A DNA stretch of 64,000 bases from Arthrobacter gandavensis (GCF_015355785.1 NZ_JADKYW010000003.1:594028-658027); one strand, 5' to 3'. Positions 1 to 9,237 are shown, counted from the first letter of the stretch. A program made the numbers and translations. The notes: generated from the letters alone by a model not told the origin.

Positions 1-645
1 GTGCTACGAGGGCTGGCCGCGGATGCTGGTGTTCCATCCTTCGGAACTACAGCTTTGCTGGAATCTTTCCGAAGGAATGGCTTTCTTAGTGTGAACGGCG
101 TAGACGCATACGAAGCCAGGCTCATCCACCACTATTACGCCGGCATCCAATTTAACTCATCAGTTATGGAGCTAGCGGCAGAGATGGATGGGTGGAAACC
201 TTTGGGAACCGCGGCAGCCATTTCGGAGTCGGGGCCCACGGCTACTCCGAAACAACAAATCCACTTTGTGCTCCAGGCGTTGCAGCATTGTGCAGAAGAT
301 CCGGAAGCCGTTCAGATCTGGGTCTCATCTGTCGCATCCTGGTTGGATTCAGTTTCGCCAGATACTCCAACTGCGGAAGCCAACCTCCGCTTTTGGTTTT
401 CAACGCTGCTTGAACAAAAATGGATTGACTCAAGCTCGTTGCCCCACGTCCTCACAGGACTCCGATTACAAACACCTAGGAAAACTGATCTTTCAGCACT
501 CGTACCCGAGGTACTTGGTGATTTTTACACTACTGTTGCGGCTCAAACGGACCATGCGATAGCCGCGGAGTATGTCCGTGAGTTGATAAGGCTTGCCCCA
601 GCTGAAGACCAGTCCGGAGTCCTCCAGCGCATCATCGCCCTTTAG
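1..645 (+). CDS. C-terminal part of a PIN-like/unknown protein (5' end outside window)
   Basis: The reading frame is open from the first base to a TAG at 643-645, so this is probably the tail of a larger protein. The first 50 residues (motif VPSFGTTALL, then an Arg/Leu-rich helix) resemble the C-terminal end of PIN-type nuclease domains found at the ends of large actinobacterial ATPase/TPR proteins. The remaining roughly 150 residues look all-helical and I do not recognise them. Codon use is AT-richer than in the core genes to the right, as in the next three genes. It is convergent with the helicase gene, 67 bp away. The PIN assignment is a weak inference from a short stretch; the truncated coding nature is the more secure part. 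Confidence 0.55.
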   Translation: MLRGLAADAGVPSFGTTALLESFRRNGFLSVNGVDAYEARLIHHYYAGIQFNSSVMELAAEMDGWKPLGTAAAISESGPTATPKQQIHFVLQALQHCAEDPEAVQIWVSSVASWLDSVSPDTPTAEANLRFWFSTLLEQKWIDSSSLPHVLTGLRLQTPRKTDLSALVPEVLGDFYTTVAAQTDHAIAAEYVRELIRLAPAEDQSGVLQRIIAL

Positions 646-712
646 CTAATCCTCATGCTGGCTTTCGGTGCCAAGACTCCGCGTTCTCGTTGACCCGTGA
701 ATTCACCGCTGA

Positions 713-3700
713 CTACGGCGCCGCAGCACGAGCCTTGACATAAACATCCACTGGCATCGGCCGGTGCAGCTTCCACACAATGCCGACCGGCTTCGACCCG
801 GAATGCGACATGTAGTCCAGCTGCCCGAGGCAGGTGTACGGCATCGTCATCCCGTTCTCATCGCGCTGCCGAGGGCGGGCGAAAAGCAGAACCTTCGATT
901 CCAGAGCCTTATGGTTGATGTACCGCTGGCCGGTCGTGCTTTCGGGAGACGTCGCGTTCTGCGACTCCCAGTGAAAAACCTCCGGACTCATCGCATAGTC
1001 CTTGTACATGATGGACGCCGCGCGTTCTTTTTCATCCTTCTCCAACGTCACGAAGAACGCGTCGGTCTTCGTCTCCGCACACCAAGCGACACCTTCCCGG
1101 TGGCTGGTCTTGCCGCCGAGCGCGAAGTACCCCAGCGCGGCCAGGACTTCCTCGCGCCGGTAGGTGGCGTGCGAGTACAGCGGGATCTGCTGCAGGCCCA
1201 AGCCGAGCCCCTTGGGCGCATACCCGGAACGCTGCACACCCAGGGCAGCCAACTGCCGGATCTCCGCACAGACCAGCGGATAGCTGCGCAGGAAATCGAG
1301 TCCGGCGTCGTACGACGTGTGCCCTCCCCCATTCGGCCACAGCGCAAAGAAGAGCATCCGGGCCAGCATCTGCTCCCGGTCACTCAGCTCGTCGTAGCGG
1401 GGCGCATTCTCCGAGACCAGGTTCGTGTAGGTCTCCGCCCGCTCAGGATCATCGATGCAGAGCATCGCGGTCATCCGGCGCAGCAGGTCCTCTTCCAGCG
1501 CTGAAGTCTCGTTCAGATGGGAGGCCAGTACGACGTCGTGCGTTTGTCTGATGTCCACCAGCCCGGCTTCGCGGATCAGTGAGGTCCAGGAATCCCCCGT
1601 TTTGCGGTACACGTCGGGCAGGTCCCGTCCAGATTCCCGGAGATAGTCCTCCAGCAGGTGCTCGCCGTAGGACCGAACTTCGGCCACTAGCTGCTTGCGG
1701 CTGACCCGGAGCTGGTCCCGGATGTTGGCCAGCACGGTCTGCTGCGCCACTCGGTCCAGGATGATCTGAGATCCGGACGGCAGGTAGGGGAACCCGTCCT
1801 CCACAGCCTTCTCCAGGGCTTTGCGCCGAAGACCTGTGAGGGCTTTCAGCTTGGCGTCGAACCGGAACTCCCGGCGCTGCTGGCCGATGTAGTCCAGCAC
1901 CGTAAGGACTGACTTGCCCTTCGCCCGCCGCAGGCCGCGGCCAAGCTGCTGAATAAACACAGTCGCGCTCTGCGTGGGCCGCAGCAGCATAATCGTATCG
2001 ATCTCCGGTAGGTCGAGGCCTTCGTTGAAGAGGTCGACGGCGAAGAGGCAGTTCAGCTCCCGGTCCCGAAGTCTGCGCAGGGCTGCGGCACGTTCCTCCT
2101 CGGGCGTCTCACCGGAGACCGCCAGCGACGCGATGCCGGCGCGGTTGAAAACCTCTGCCATGTAATGCGCGTGCTGCACCGAGACACAGAACCCTATCGC
2201 CCGCATATCGCTGGTGCTCGTCACCTTGTCGCGGAGTTCAGCGATGACCTTGGCCGCGCGGGCGTCGTTGCCGGTGTAGAGCGTGTCCAGCTGGGTGATG
2301 TCATAGCTCCCGCGCTTCCACTCCACGTGGCTGAGGTCGACGTCGTCCGTCACACCGAAGTAATGGAACGGGACGAGGAGATCGGCGTCGAGAGCGTCCC
2401 ACAGCCGCAGCTCACCGGCGATGCGTCCCCCGAAGAACTGATCAGCCACGTTGATCCCGTCGCCGCGCTCCGGAGTTGCTGTCAGCCCCAGAAGTTCCTG
2501 TGGCTGAAGATGGTCCAGCAGCCGTCGGTAGGTGGGCGCCTCGGCATGGTGGAACTCATCGATGACGACGACGTCGAACTGCCGCGGATCGAGCTTGTCC
2601 AGTCCCAGCGCGGCCAGTGACTGCACGCTCGCGAAGACCTTCTTCCACTGCGCGGGCTTGTGGTCACCGACATAGAGCTCGCCGAAGGAACCGCGTTGCA
2701 TGACGTCCCGATAGGTGCGCAGTGACTGTTTGAGGATCTCCTGGCGATGGGCGACGAAGAGCAGGGACAGCTCACGGCCTTCCGCTTGGCAGAGCCGCTT
2801 GTAATCCAATGCAGCGATGACCGTTTTGCCGGTTCCCGTGGCGGCCACCAGCAGGTTTCGATGCTGGTCGTCGACGTTGCGCGCCGCGTCGAGGTTCTCC
2901 AGCATTTCCTGCTGGTGAAGGTACGGCTGGATCTCCAGTCCCGTGGTGCTGTCTGGTCTGGCGGTCTGCCGGCCGCCGTTGCGGGCCAGTGCGGCGTCGA
3001 GGCGGTCGCCGTCCACTGCTGGATCGTATGGTTGGAAGGCCGGCTGCTCCCAGTAGCTGTCGAAGGTGATCTCGAATTTGCGGAGCAGGTCCGGTGTGCC
3101 GACAGAGGAGAGCTTCACGTTCCATTCGAGGCCGTCCAGCATCGCGGGGGCACTCAGGTTTGAGCTGCCGACGTAGGCCGTGTCGAAGCCGGTGTTCCGA
3201 CGGAATAGCCAGGCTTTGGCATGGAGGCGGGTTGCGTGGGTTTCGTAGTTGATCCGGACTTCCGCGCCGTACTTGAGGACCAGCTCATCGATCGCTCGCC
3301 GTTCTGTGGCGCCCATGTAGGTGCTGGTGATGACCCGGATGGGGATGCGGTCGCATGCATCTTCGAGGGCTGATTCAAGGAGCCGCAGACCCGTCCAGCG
3401 GATGAACGCGCACAGCAGGTCGACGCTGTTCGCGGAGCCCATTTCTGCGCGTAGTTCTGCGGCGAGGTTGGGATCATCCTTTCCGTTGGTCAGGAGGGCC
3501 GGTTTGCGCAGAGGCGTGGACGGGCGTCTGACCTGGCGGCGCTTCAGGGAGTCCGGTGGGAAGAGGGACAGGAGCTGGGTGGGGCCTGGTTCTACACGGT
3601 CTGCACAAATGCCCGCGAGAATCGTATTGGCAAGCGCCACCCGGTCCTCCGGGTTAGCTTTTGCGAGCACTTCCCGTGCGTGGCCTGCTATGTGTGCCGC

Positions 3701-3847
3701 CAGAAGCTCCGGTGACTCATCGTCGGAGACCTGGCTGAATGATGCGCGGAGTCCAGGAGCCGTGCCCAGAAGGTCCTGCAGCTCTCGAGTGCTCAGCGCC
3801 TCATAAAGACCGTGGTCCAGGTCTCTGTTTCCCCCAGGAATATTCAC
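713..3847 (-). CDS. PLD-nuclease/superfamily II helicase, DUF3427-type
   Basis: A 1044-aa multidomain enzyme. A phospholipase D-like domain lies at about residues 135-250, with HAK near 209-211 and GSSN at 227-230, a single HKD half-site. An SF2 helicase core follows: Walker A ATGTGKT at 336-342, DEFH box at 430-433, TATPE at 456-460, and a QQLGRGLRR motif VI in the second RecA domain. The long C-terminal region matches the arrangement of DUF3427 helicases. Such proteins are inferred to translocate on nucleic acid and cut or tether it; their biological role is poorly defined and they often sit in accessory islands. The start is GTG at 3847, with an AAGAGG stretch very close to it, so the exact start is uncertain. 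It lies 79 bp downstream of the GIY-YIG ATPase gene on the same strand and is probably co-transcribed. Confidence 0.85.
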   Translation of the reverse strand: MNIPGGNRDLDHGLYEALSTRELQDLLGTAPGLRASFSQVSDDESPELLAAHIAGHAREVLAKANPEDRVALANTILAGICADRVEPGPTQLLSLFPPDSLKRRQVRRPSTPLRKPALLTNGKDDPNLAAELRAEMGSANSVDLLCAFIRWTGLRLLESALEDACDRIPIRVITSTYMGATERRAIDELVLKYGAEVRINYETHATRLHAKAWLFRRNTGFDTAYVGSSNLSAPAMLDGLEWNVKLSSVGTPDLLRKFEITFDSYWEQPAFQPYDPAVDGDRLDAALARNGGRQTARPDSTTGLEIQPYLHQQEMLENLDAARNVDDQHRNLLVAATGTGKTVIAALDYKRLCQAEGRELSLLFVAHRQEILKQSLRTYRDVMQRGSFGELYVGDHKPAQWKKVFASVQSLAALGLDKLDPRQFDVVVIDEFHHAEAPTYRRLLDHLQPQELLGLTATPERGDGINVADQFFGGRIAGELRLWDALDADLLVPFHYFGVTDDVDLSHVEWKRGSYDITQLDTLYTGNDARAAKVIAELRDKVTSTSDMRAIGFCVSVQHAHYMAEVFNRAGIASLAVSGETPEEERAAALRRLRDRELNCLFAVDLFNEGLDLPEIDTIMLLRPTQSATVFIQQLGRGLRRAKGKSVLTVLDYIGQQRREFRFDAKLKALTGLRRKALEKAVEDGFPYLPSGSQIILDRVAQQTVLANIRDQLRVSRKQLVAEVRSYGEHLLEDYLRESGRDLPDVYRKTGDSWTSLIREAGLVDIRQTHDVVLASHLNETSALEEDLLRRMTAMLCIDDPERAETYTNLVSENAPRYDELSDREQMLARMLFFALWPNGGGHTSYDAGLDFLRSYPLVCAEIRQLAALGVQRSGYAPKGLGLGLQQIPLYSHATYRREEVLAALGYFALGGKTSHREGVAWCAETKTDAFFVTLEKDEKERAASIMYKDYAMSPEVFHWESQNATSPESTTGQRYINHKALESKVLLFARPRQRDENGMTMPYTCLGQLDYMSHSGSKPVGIVWKLHRPMPVDVYVKARAAAP

Positions 3848-3926
3848 CTCTTTAGGCTACCTGCGGAACATCACAAACCGCTGTCCTACTGCACCCCGTG
3901 CAAAGAAACCGTCACCCCGGCGTCCT

Positions 3927-5660
3927 TCAAGCGGAATCCGGTTGGAAGTAATACCTAAGGTACTCACGCAGGGCCGGGTCACAGACATACACGTAGGTGC
4001 CTAAGATTCCACGGGTAAGGAGCACCGCGTAGATGTTTCTCACGTAGTGGAGGATGTCATCATCGTCGTAGGTGATGCCCCGCTTAGAATTGTTCTCGCG
4101 TCCCTTTACGTCGAAGTACTTGGCGCGATCAAAAACAGTCCTACCACTAGTGGGGTCGTACCGGAGGTCCTCCCCTATGATGACTCCCGCATAGTTTAAG
4201 TCATACCCCTGAACGGTATGAATTGACCCAACCTCATTCTCAGAACCGGGGCGATTGATCCAATCTCTCTGAGTAGAGTTCCAGCGAAGTTTCTCGCCGT
4301 CCATTTCGATATCGAACGCAGCCTTGTCAGTTTTACTTCGCCATGGCCACGCATAGCCTGCTACCATACGAGACAAGCCGTACTCGCTGTCTCTCTGAAG
4401 TATTTCACGCTTCATTGTTCCCAGATCGGCGAAGAAGCGCAGATCGTAACCATCGAAACGTTCCGCAGACTGTGGTGGTGCGCTGCTTAGGATCGCTCGT
4501 ACATAGCCAACGTAATCCTGGTCCGCAGATATCCTCATTTGGGAACGTAAACGGTATATGCGGCCGTTGGCTGACGCTTCCTCTAGAAGAGATGTGGTCA
4601 AGGCTGCGGGAAGATCCGCTGGCCGTACGCTCTGTCCGGCATCTAGCATGAGGATATTGGTTTTACTCTGCTGTCGAATCCAGTCCAGCTGCGTGAGGTT
4701 AGGATCATCCGCTCCGAAGAGGTTTTCGTTGATTTGCGCAAACTTCTTGTTGAGACTCCCGGAAGCCTGGTTTGCTCGTTGATTCAGGCGGTGGGCTTCA
4801 TCGACAATAAGCAAATCGAAACGCTCCTTGCTTTCACCGACCTGGAACGGTGTGAGTACAAGATTCTTGTGGAGTCCAGGAGTCAGTGCGAACACTCTGG
4901 CAATAGAGTCACGTAGTGATTGCTGAGGTACGACCAGCCCGATCCTCAGGGAGTTCAGCAGCTCGGCATGGCCCGCGGTGAAGAAATCACTGAAAATGGA
5001 ATCATGATCGAGCGGATCCTTCGGGTCATGGCCTGCTATGTCCTTCAGTAACTTTATGAGATAGATCGCTACGACCGTTTTTCCCGTTCCAGGCAGACCT
5101 TGGACAACGACGGTGTTGGATCGACTCTGTTCAAGGTCTTCGAAGAGTCCTTCTAAGATATCTTCGACGGCCAGGGCCTGATCATGGTTGAGCGCCTTGA
5201 AAGGAGACAGCTTGAACAGGTCGCTGTTGATTATTTCGGGCAGTGTACGTTGGAAAAGATGCTCCTGTGACCGCAGCATTTCAAACACACGATCGAATGT
5301 GTCCTTGTAAGTGGCTCGGTTGTAGTAGTCAGAATCGGTGATGCCGGCGTTGTGATTAAGCACTTTTAGCCGGCCCTCACCCGAGAACATTCGGATCAGA
5401 AACGATTCTAGGTCCAGGCACGCGGACTTGTTGAAAGTCGAATCCAGGACGACACGCGCCCACTTTAACCTTCGCTTATCGCTGGATGCGAGGTGCTGCC
5501 GCATCCGACCCTCCGCATTGAGCGATTCCCCCACGTAAACTTCGGTGTCGTTGTTCATTACATATACCACGGGCCAGTTTCGATGGAGGGGGTCTGCCTC
5601 ACCCCATGCCCGGACTACCTCAGAGTCGAGAGAGAACTTGTCCAGCCTAAAGCCGGTCAT
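3927..5660 (-). CDS. GIY-YIG nuclease fused to DUF2075 (Schlafen-like) ATPase
   Basis: A 577-aa protein counted from ATG 5660; an upstream GTG at 5678 would add six residues. The N-terminus has GIY-YIG hallmarks: VVYV near residue 33, VYVGES near 42-46, an Arg in GRMRQHL, and the metal-binding Glu in DLESFL near 85. A P-loop ATPase of the DUF2075 type follows, with GLPGTGKT at about 188-195 and IVDEAHRLN at 285-293. The C-terminal RecA-like half contains a QGYDLNYAG segment typical of UvrD/DUF2075 helicases. The combination suggests an ATP-driven nucleic-acid nuclease. The gene overlaps the end of the MazG-like gene by 14 bp, which indicates translational coupling. Base composition is clearly AT-richer than in the core genes to the right. 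An antiphage function is an inference from context only. Confidence 0.82.
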   Translation of the reverse strand: MTGFRLDKFSLDSEVVRAWGEADPLHRNWPVVYVMNNDTEVYVGESLNAEGRMRQHLASSDKRRLKWARVVLDSTFNKSACLDLESFLIRMFSGEGRLKVLNHNAGITDSDYYNRATYKDTFDRVFEMLRSQEHLFQRTLPEIINSDLFKLSPFKALNHDQALAVEDILEGLFEDLEQSRSNTVVVQGLPGTGKTVVAIYLIKLLKDIAGHDPKDPLDHDSIFSDFFTAGHAELLNSLRIGLVVPQQSLRDSIARVFALTPGLHKNLVLTPFQVGESKERFDLLIVDEAHRLNQRANQASGSLNKKFAQINENLFGADDPNLTQLDWIRQQSKTNILMLDAGQSVRPADLPAALTTSLLEEASANGRIYRLRSQMRISADQDYVGYVRAILSSAPPQSAERFDGYDLRFFADLGTMKREILQRDSEYGLSRMVAGYAWPWRSKTDKAAFDIEMDGEKLRWNSTQRDWINRPGSENEVGSIHTVQGYDLNYAGVIIGEDLRYDPTSGRTVFDRAKYFDVKGRENNSKRGITYDDDDILHYVRNIYAVLLTRGILGTYVYVCDPALREYLRYYFQPDSA

Positions 5661-5967
5661 ATTTCTCACTTCTACCACGGGCTTGGGCTATGGGGTATTT
5701 CTCCCGGGTCCTCGATAGTTTTTCCATGACGATCGTGCCGGGCTCAAGGTTGAGACGGTCAGCTAACAGGAGACAGTAGGTCAGGACATCCGCCAATTCA
5801 TCTTTAGCAGACGCTAAATCGGCGTCGCCCCACTGGAAACATTCGAGGAGCTCGGCGGATTCAATGCTGATGCTCTTCGCAAGGTTCTCAGGCGTATGAA
5901 ATTGTTCCCATTCCCGCTCCTTCACGAACTCTCTCAGAGCGCTGAGTACCGCTTTCTCTTCACGCAT
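5647..5967 (-). CDS. MazG-like nucleotide pyrophosphohydrolase
   Basis: A 106-aa all-alpha protein with the MazG/RS21-C6 signature: ESAELLE (ExxE metal ligands, near residues 36-42) and DELADVLTY (ExxD, near 56-64). The family hydrolyses (d)NTPs to the monophosphate and pyrophosphate. It is the first gene of the leftward set MazG-like, then GIY-YIG/DUF2075, then PLD-helicase, and it overlaps the next gene. The short length is normal for the stand-alone MazG-like class. In this context it may change nucleotide pools or signal nucleotides during infection or DNA damage, but that is inferred. The start is ATG 5967, and no strong ribosome-binding site is visible upstream. Confidence 0.8.
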   Translation of the reverse strand: MREEKAVLSALREFVKEREWEQFHTPENLAKSISIESAELLECFQWGDADLASAKDELADVLTYCLLLADRLNLEPGTIVMEKLSRTREKYPIAQARGRSEKYDRL

Positions 5968-6356
5968 CCCTAAAAGTTATCAGCACTCTACTCTTTGACA
6001 GAGTTTGCACTCGCCGGGCCACCTCGCAGTTGCCTCTGGTCGCTCCATTGGAGGGCATGAACTGTGCTTGCTAGCTCCCGCTGTTCCCTACCACCCCGCC
6101 GTTCATCAGCATCCACCCGGTTCTCCTCCAGGTGCACCTTCTTCGACAGCCAAACAGACTCCTCCTTAGATGTCCCGAAGAATCTATAGCGCTAACCCAG
6201 AGCCGGCCCCGCCATGCACCCCGTAACACCGCAACCCGAGACGCACAGCTCATGCCAGAATGTGATGGCAAACACATAAGGACCCACCGCTGCAGCGCAG
6301 GACCCGCACCGCGAAGGACACGCCACCAACGCGGCACTGCAGTCTCGAGGAGAAAC
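5968..6356. other. 389-bp divergent intergenic region
   Basis: This separates the leftward MazG-led genes from rightward mdlC. A TTGACA hexamer lies at 5995-6000 on the plus strand, without a convincing -10 at 17 bp. The in-frame extension of the mdlC frame back to 6132 has Arg/Pro-rich composition unlike any decarboxylase, so I treat it as non-coding. The AT-richer composition of the left island gives way to core-like high GC across this stretch. I see no RNA gene or clear dyad here. Confidence 0.4.
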
Positions 6357-7952
6357 TTGAACAACGAAGAAACCACCGTCCTGCAGGCCTCGGCAAACGT
6401 GTTCCGGGCCCACGGGATGACCACCATCTTCGGCAACCCCGGGTCCAACGAGCTGCCGTTCCTGGCAGGCCTGGGCGGGGACTTCACATTCGTTCTGGGC
6501 CTGCACGAACAGGTGGTCGTGGGGATGGCGGAGGGGTACGCCCGGGCTACGGGTCAGCCGGTCCTGGTGAATCTGCATGCTGCCTCCGGAACCGGAAACG
6601 CCATGGGAGCCCTGACGAACGCACACTACTCGCATGTTCCGCTGGTGCTGCTGGCCGGCCAGCAGGTTCGCCGCACAGTAGGCCAGGAGACCATGCTCGC
6701 AAACGCGGATGCCGGCATGCTGACGTATCCCCTGACCAAATACGCCCACGAGCCGCTCTCGGCCACTGACGTTCCGCGCGCCCTCTCCCAGGCCGTACTG
6801 GAGGCTACGACTCATCCGCAGGGCCCGGTTTATGTCTCCGTTCCCCTGGACGACTGGGCGCAGCCGGCCCTTCCCGACGACGACCTGCTCACCTCCCGGT
6901 CCGTGACCGTGGCCGGCGGCCTCCCCGCGGATCTGGCCGATGAGCTGGTCAACGCCGTCGATCAGGGCCGGGACCCGGCCCTGATACTCGGCCCCCAAGT
7001 GGACGCCGCCGCCATCAAGGATCCGGAGGTTTACTCCCAGGTGGTGCGCCTGGCCGAGCGCCTCAACGCGACCGTTTACGTCGCCCCGTCCCCTCCGCGC
7101 GGCCCCTTCCCCACCACTCATCCGAACTTTGGCGGCGTGATGGTTCCCGGCATCGATTCCGTCCGCCGCCGGCTCTCCGGCCATGACACCGTGCTGGTGA
7201 TCGGAGCCCCCGTGTTCCGCTATCACCGCTGGGAGCCCTCGAACTACCTCGATCCCGGAACGCAGGTCTGGCAGCTGACCCAGGACCCATCCGAAGCCAC
7301 CCGCGCACCCTTTGGCCGCGCCGTAGTGGCAGACATCGCTGCGGCCGTCGCCGTCCTGGCCGAAAACGTGCAGGACCGGGGAGTCCGCCGGTCCGCCCGT
7401 GAGCTGCCCGCGGCGGCCACCTCGCCGCATGGTATGACGGGCACCGAGATCCTGGAGGTCCTAAACGAACAGGTCCGTGACGACGTCGTCTACGTCAACG
7501 AGACCACCACCCTGGACCTGGACTATCTGGAACGGGTCGCCATGGACCGCCCGGGGATGTACCACTTCCCTGCCTCCGGCGGACTCGGCTTCGGGCTGCC
7601 GGCCGCCGTGGGCATAGCGCTGGCCAAGCCGGACGCGACCGTCGTCGCCACCGTTGGGGACGGGTCCGCCAACTACGGCATCAGCGCCCTCTACACGGCA
7701 GCCCAGCATGGAACACGGACGGTCTTCATCATCGTGAACAACTCCGGCTACGGTGCACTGGCAGGATTCGCCGAACGCATGGGCGTGCCGGACGTACCGG
7801 GACTGACGCTCGGCGGCATCAATTTCGTGTCCCTGGCCGAGGGCTACGGCGTCCCGGGAACCCGCACTACAACCCGGGAAGAGTTCGCAGCCGCCTACCG
7901 GAAGGCCCTGGAAGCGGAAGGCCCCGTGCTGATCGAAGCGCGGGTGGTCTAG
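6357..7952 (+). CDS. mdlC: Benzoylformate decarboxylase (ThDP enzyme)
   Basis: A thiamine-diphosphate enzyme that decarboxylates benzoylformate to benzaldehyde in mandelate breakdown. I chose the TTG at 6357 because GAGGAGA (6347-6353) precedes it and the resulting 531 aa fit the family length; the open frame continues upstream to 6132 but has no family-like sequence. Residues matching the Pseudomonas putida enzyme are visible: FGNPGSNELP with Ser30 (Ser26 there), Glu51 (Glu47), His74 in VNLHAASGTG (His70), and the PFPTTHPNFGG segment carrying the His281 equivalent. The ThDP/Mg motif is GDGSANYG (434-441) with NNSGYGAL downstream. No mandelate dehydrogenase, racemase or benzaldehyde dehydrogenase is adjacent, so the gene stands alone here. 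Related 2-oxoacid decarboxylases cannot be fully excluded. Confidence 0.88.
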   Translation: MNNEETTVLQASANVFRAHGMTTIFGNPGSNELPFLAGLGGDFTFVLGLHEQVVVGMAEGYARATGQPVLVNLHAASGTGNAMGALTNAHYSHVPLVLLAGQQVRRTVGQETMLANADAGMLTYPLTKYAHEPLSATDVPRALSQAVLEATTHPQGPVYVSVPLDDWAQPALPDDDLLTSRSVTVAGGLPADLADELVNAVDQGRDPALILGPQVDAAAIKDPEVYSQVVRLAERLNATVYVAPSPPRGPFPTTHPNFGGVMVPGIDSVRRRLSGHDTVLVIGAPVFRYHRWEPSNYLDPGTQVWQLTQDPSEATRAPFGRAVVADIAAAVAVLAENVQDRGVRRSARELPAAATSPHGMTGTEILEVLNEQVRDDVVYVNETTTLDLDYLERVAMDRPGMYHFPASGGLGFGLPAAVGIALAKPDATVVATVGDGSANYGISALYTAAQHGTRTVFIIVNNSGYGALAGFAERMGVPDVPGLTLGGINFVSLAEGYGVPGTRTTTREEFAAAYRKALEAEGPVLIEARVV

Positions 7953-8061
7953 GGAGGAGAACAGCAGGGCTTGGGCCGCCGTCGCTGGCCTTGTCCTGCA
8001 CCCGCCCATAACAGCAGGATTTCCTGCAACAGCCCCCGCGGGGACGGCAGGGCAGAAGCCG

Positions 8062-8544
8062 TTACCGCTTCCGCTGGTACCCGGCAGCCTGCACCGTCAG
8101 CAGAGTGAACGCCCCGATAAGTCCGAACAGGAACGGCATCGCCCCCATGCTTTGAAGATTCATGACGATCACGCCCTGGGGAGGAGTAATGCTGTTCCCC
8201 GAAGGATCGAAGAGCATTTGTGCCGGGGGCAGAACCCCGGTAAACCGTGCCAGCCCCGCCGCCAGCAGCAGCCCAATCAGAATCCACGCTGCCGCCAGCG
8301 CAACGTTGAACCGCCGCCAGAACGGCAGCGTGTCCGGCTGCGAACCCGCGGTCTTCACAGACGCCGGCGCCGCGGCCTCCCGCGCATCGCCGTCTGCCCC
8401 GGCAGAGCCAGGCACCGCACCGGGGGCGGCGCCGTCATCGACAATGTGCACAGCGGGCTGTCGCTCCCAGTCCCGATCAATGCCGTCTGCCGGCCGCCGG
8501 TAGTAGTCGTAGTCCGCCCCTTCAGGCGTCTGTGTGTTCCCCAT
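8062..8544 (-). CDS. Two-TM hypothetical protein, MGNTQTP family, copy 1
   Basis: 160 aa. It begins MGNTQTPEGA and has an acidic, Ala/Gly-rich disordered stretch (about 30-70), then FWRR, a membrane segment at about 81-100, an external loop containing FDPSG, a second membrane segment at about 133-155, and a basic tail. The positive residues at FWRR and QRKR suggest both ends are cytoplasmic. It is a clear paralog of the next gene (same N-terminus, same FWRR-TM-loop-TM architecture, same basic end). I recognise no named family. It is convergent with mdlC. Confidence 0.72.
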   Translation of the reverse strand: MGNTQTPEGADYDYYRRPADGIDRDWERQPAVHIVDDGAAPGAVPGSAGADGDAREAAAPASVKTAGSQPDTLPFWRRFNVALAAAWILIGLLLAAGLARFTGVLPPAQMLFDPSGNSITPPQGVIVMNLQSMGAMPFLFGLIGAFTLLTVQAAGYQRKR

Positions 8545-8615
8545 GCGGCGTAGCCTACCGAACCGTGTCCACCGGGCTTCGCTTCACTCGCCGGGCAAAC
8601 CCGGCAACGGAAGGA

Positions 8616-9050
8616 TTATGGGCGCCGCCGGAACCGGGCGCTTTGCACCACCAGCAATGTGAACGCTCCCATGATCCCGAGCAGCAGCAGAAACGCTCCA
8701 ATGCCGTAGAGGTTCATCGCGATCTGGCTTGAGGTCTCAATGAGCTGCTGGGTGCCTGTTGGGTCGTAGTACGTCTTCGGCATGGGGTAGCTGCTCGTGA
8801 GCCACCACAGCCCGACAGCCAGAAATGCACCAACCAGGACCCCTGCCGCAACAAGCGCGAGATTGGTCCGGCGCCAGAACGGCACGGGAGCCGACGGCGT
8901 ACCGCCACCTCGCGCTGCACCACCGTCGGGCACTGCACCGTCGGGCACCGCACCGGCGTCGGGCACCCCACCGCCGTCGGATCCTGAGCCGTCATCAACG
9001 ATCTGCACCCGGTAGTGCTCCGCCCCACCGGGCGTCTGCGTATTCCCCAT
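8616..9050 (-). CDS. Two-TM hypothetical protein, MGNTQTP family, copy 2
   Basis: 144 aa counted from ATG 9050. The frame is open further upstream, but the shared start MGNTQTP fixes the beginning. A Gly/Asp/Pro-rich linker (about 20-55, with imperfect VPDGA repeats) leads to FWRR, TM1 at about 64-85, a YYDPTGT loop, TM2 at about 115-136, and the basic tail RFRRRP. It lies 71 bp upstream of its paralog on the same strand, consistent with tandem duplication. The DNA of the linker is repetitive (near 8920-8975), which could favour slippage. The function is unknown. Confidence 0.72.
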   Translation of the reverse strand: MGNTQTPGGAEHYRVQIVDDGSGSDGGGVPDAGAVPDGAVPDGGAARGGGTPSAPVPFWRRTNLALVAAGVLVGAFLAVGLWWLTSSYPMPKTYYDPTGTQQLIETSSQIAMNLYGIGAFLLLLGIMGAFTLLVVQSARFRRRP

Positions 9051-9237
9051 GGCGGGCAGCCTACCCAACCGCGCCCTGCTGTCTACAGTCACGCCGCCTT
9101 GCACGGCCAGCGCGAAACGCTCGCAGCAACCCGCCCCACCTCCTGCTGGCGTTTCACCACCGGCACAGCGAGACTGATAGCCACAACGGAGAAGGGGGAA
9201 CTCGCAGCAGGCCTTGGTGCCAGCCGAGACAGCATTC

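Noticed and set aside
6132-6356. In-frame N-terminal extension of mdlC by 75 residues
   Set aside because: The extension is Arg/Pro-rich with no family resemblance; the TTG at 6357 has a ribosome site and gives the normal family length.
6192-7430. 412-aa antisense open frame opposite mdlC
   Set aside because: It is the complement of a clear gene. Long antisense frames are expected in high-GC DNA, and the protein has no recognisable motifs.
8014-8027. GCAGG-ATTT-CCTGC hairpin as a terminator after mdlC
   Set aside because: The five-base stem is too weak and has no U-run; I do not list it as a terminator.
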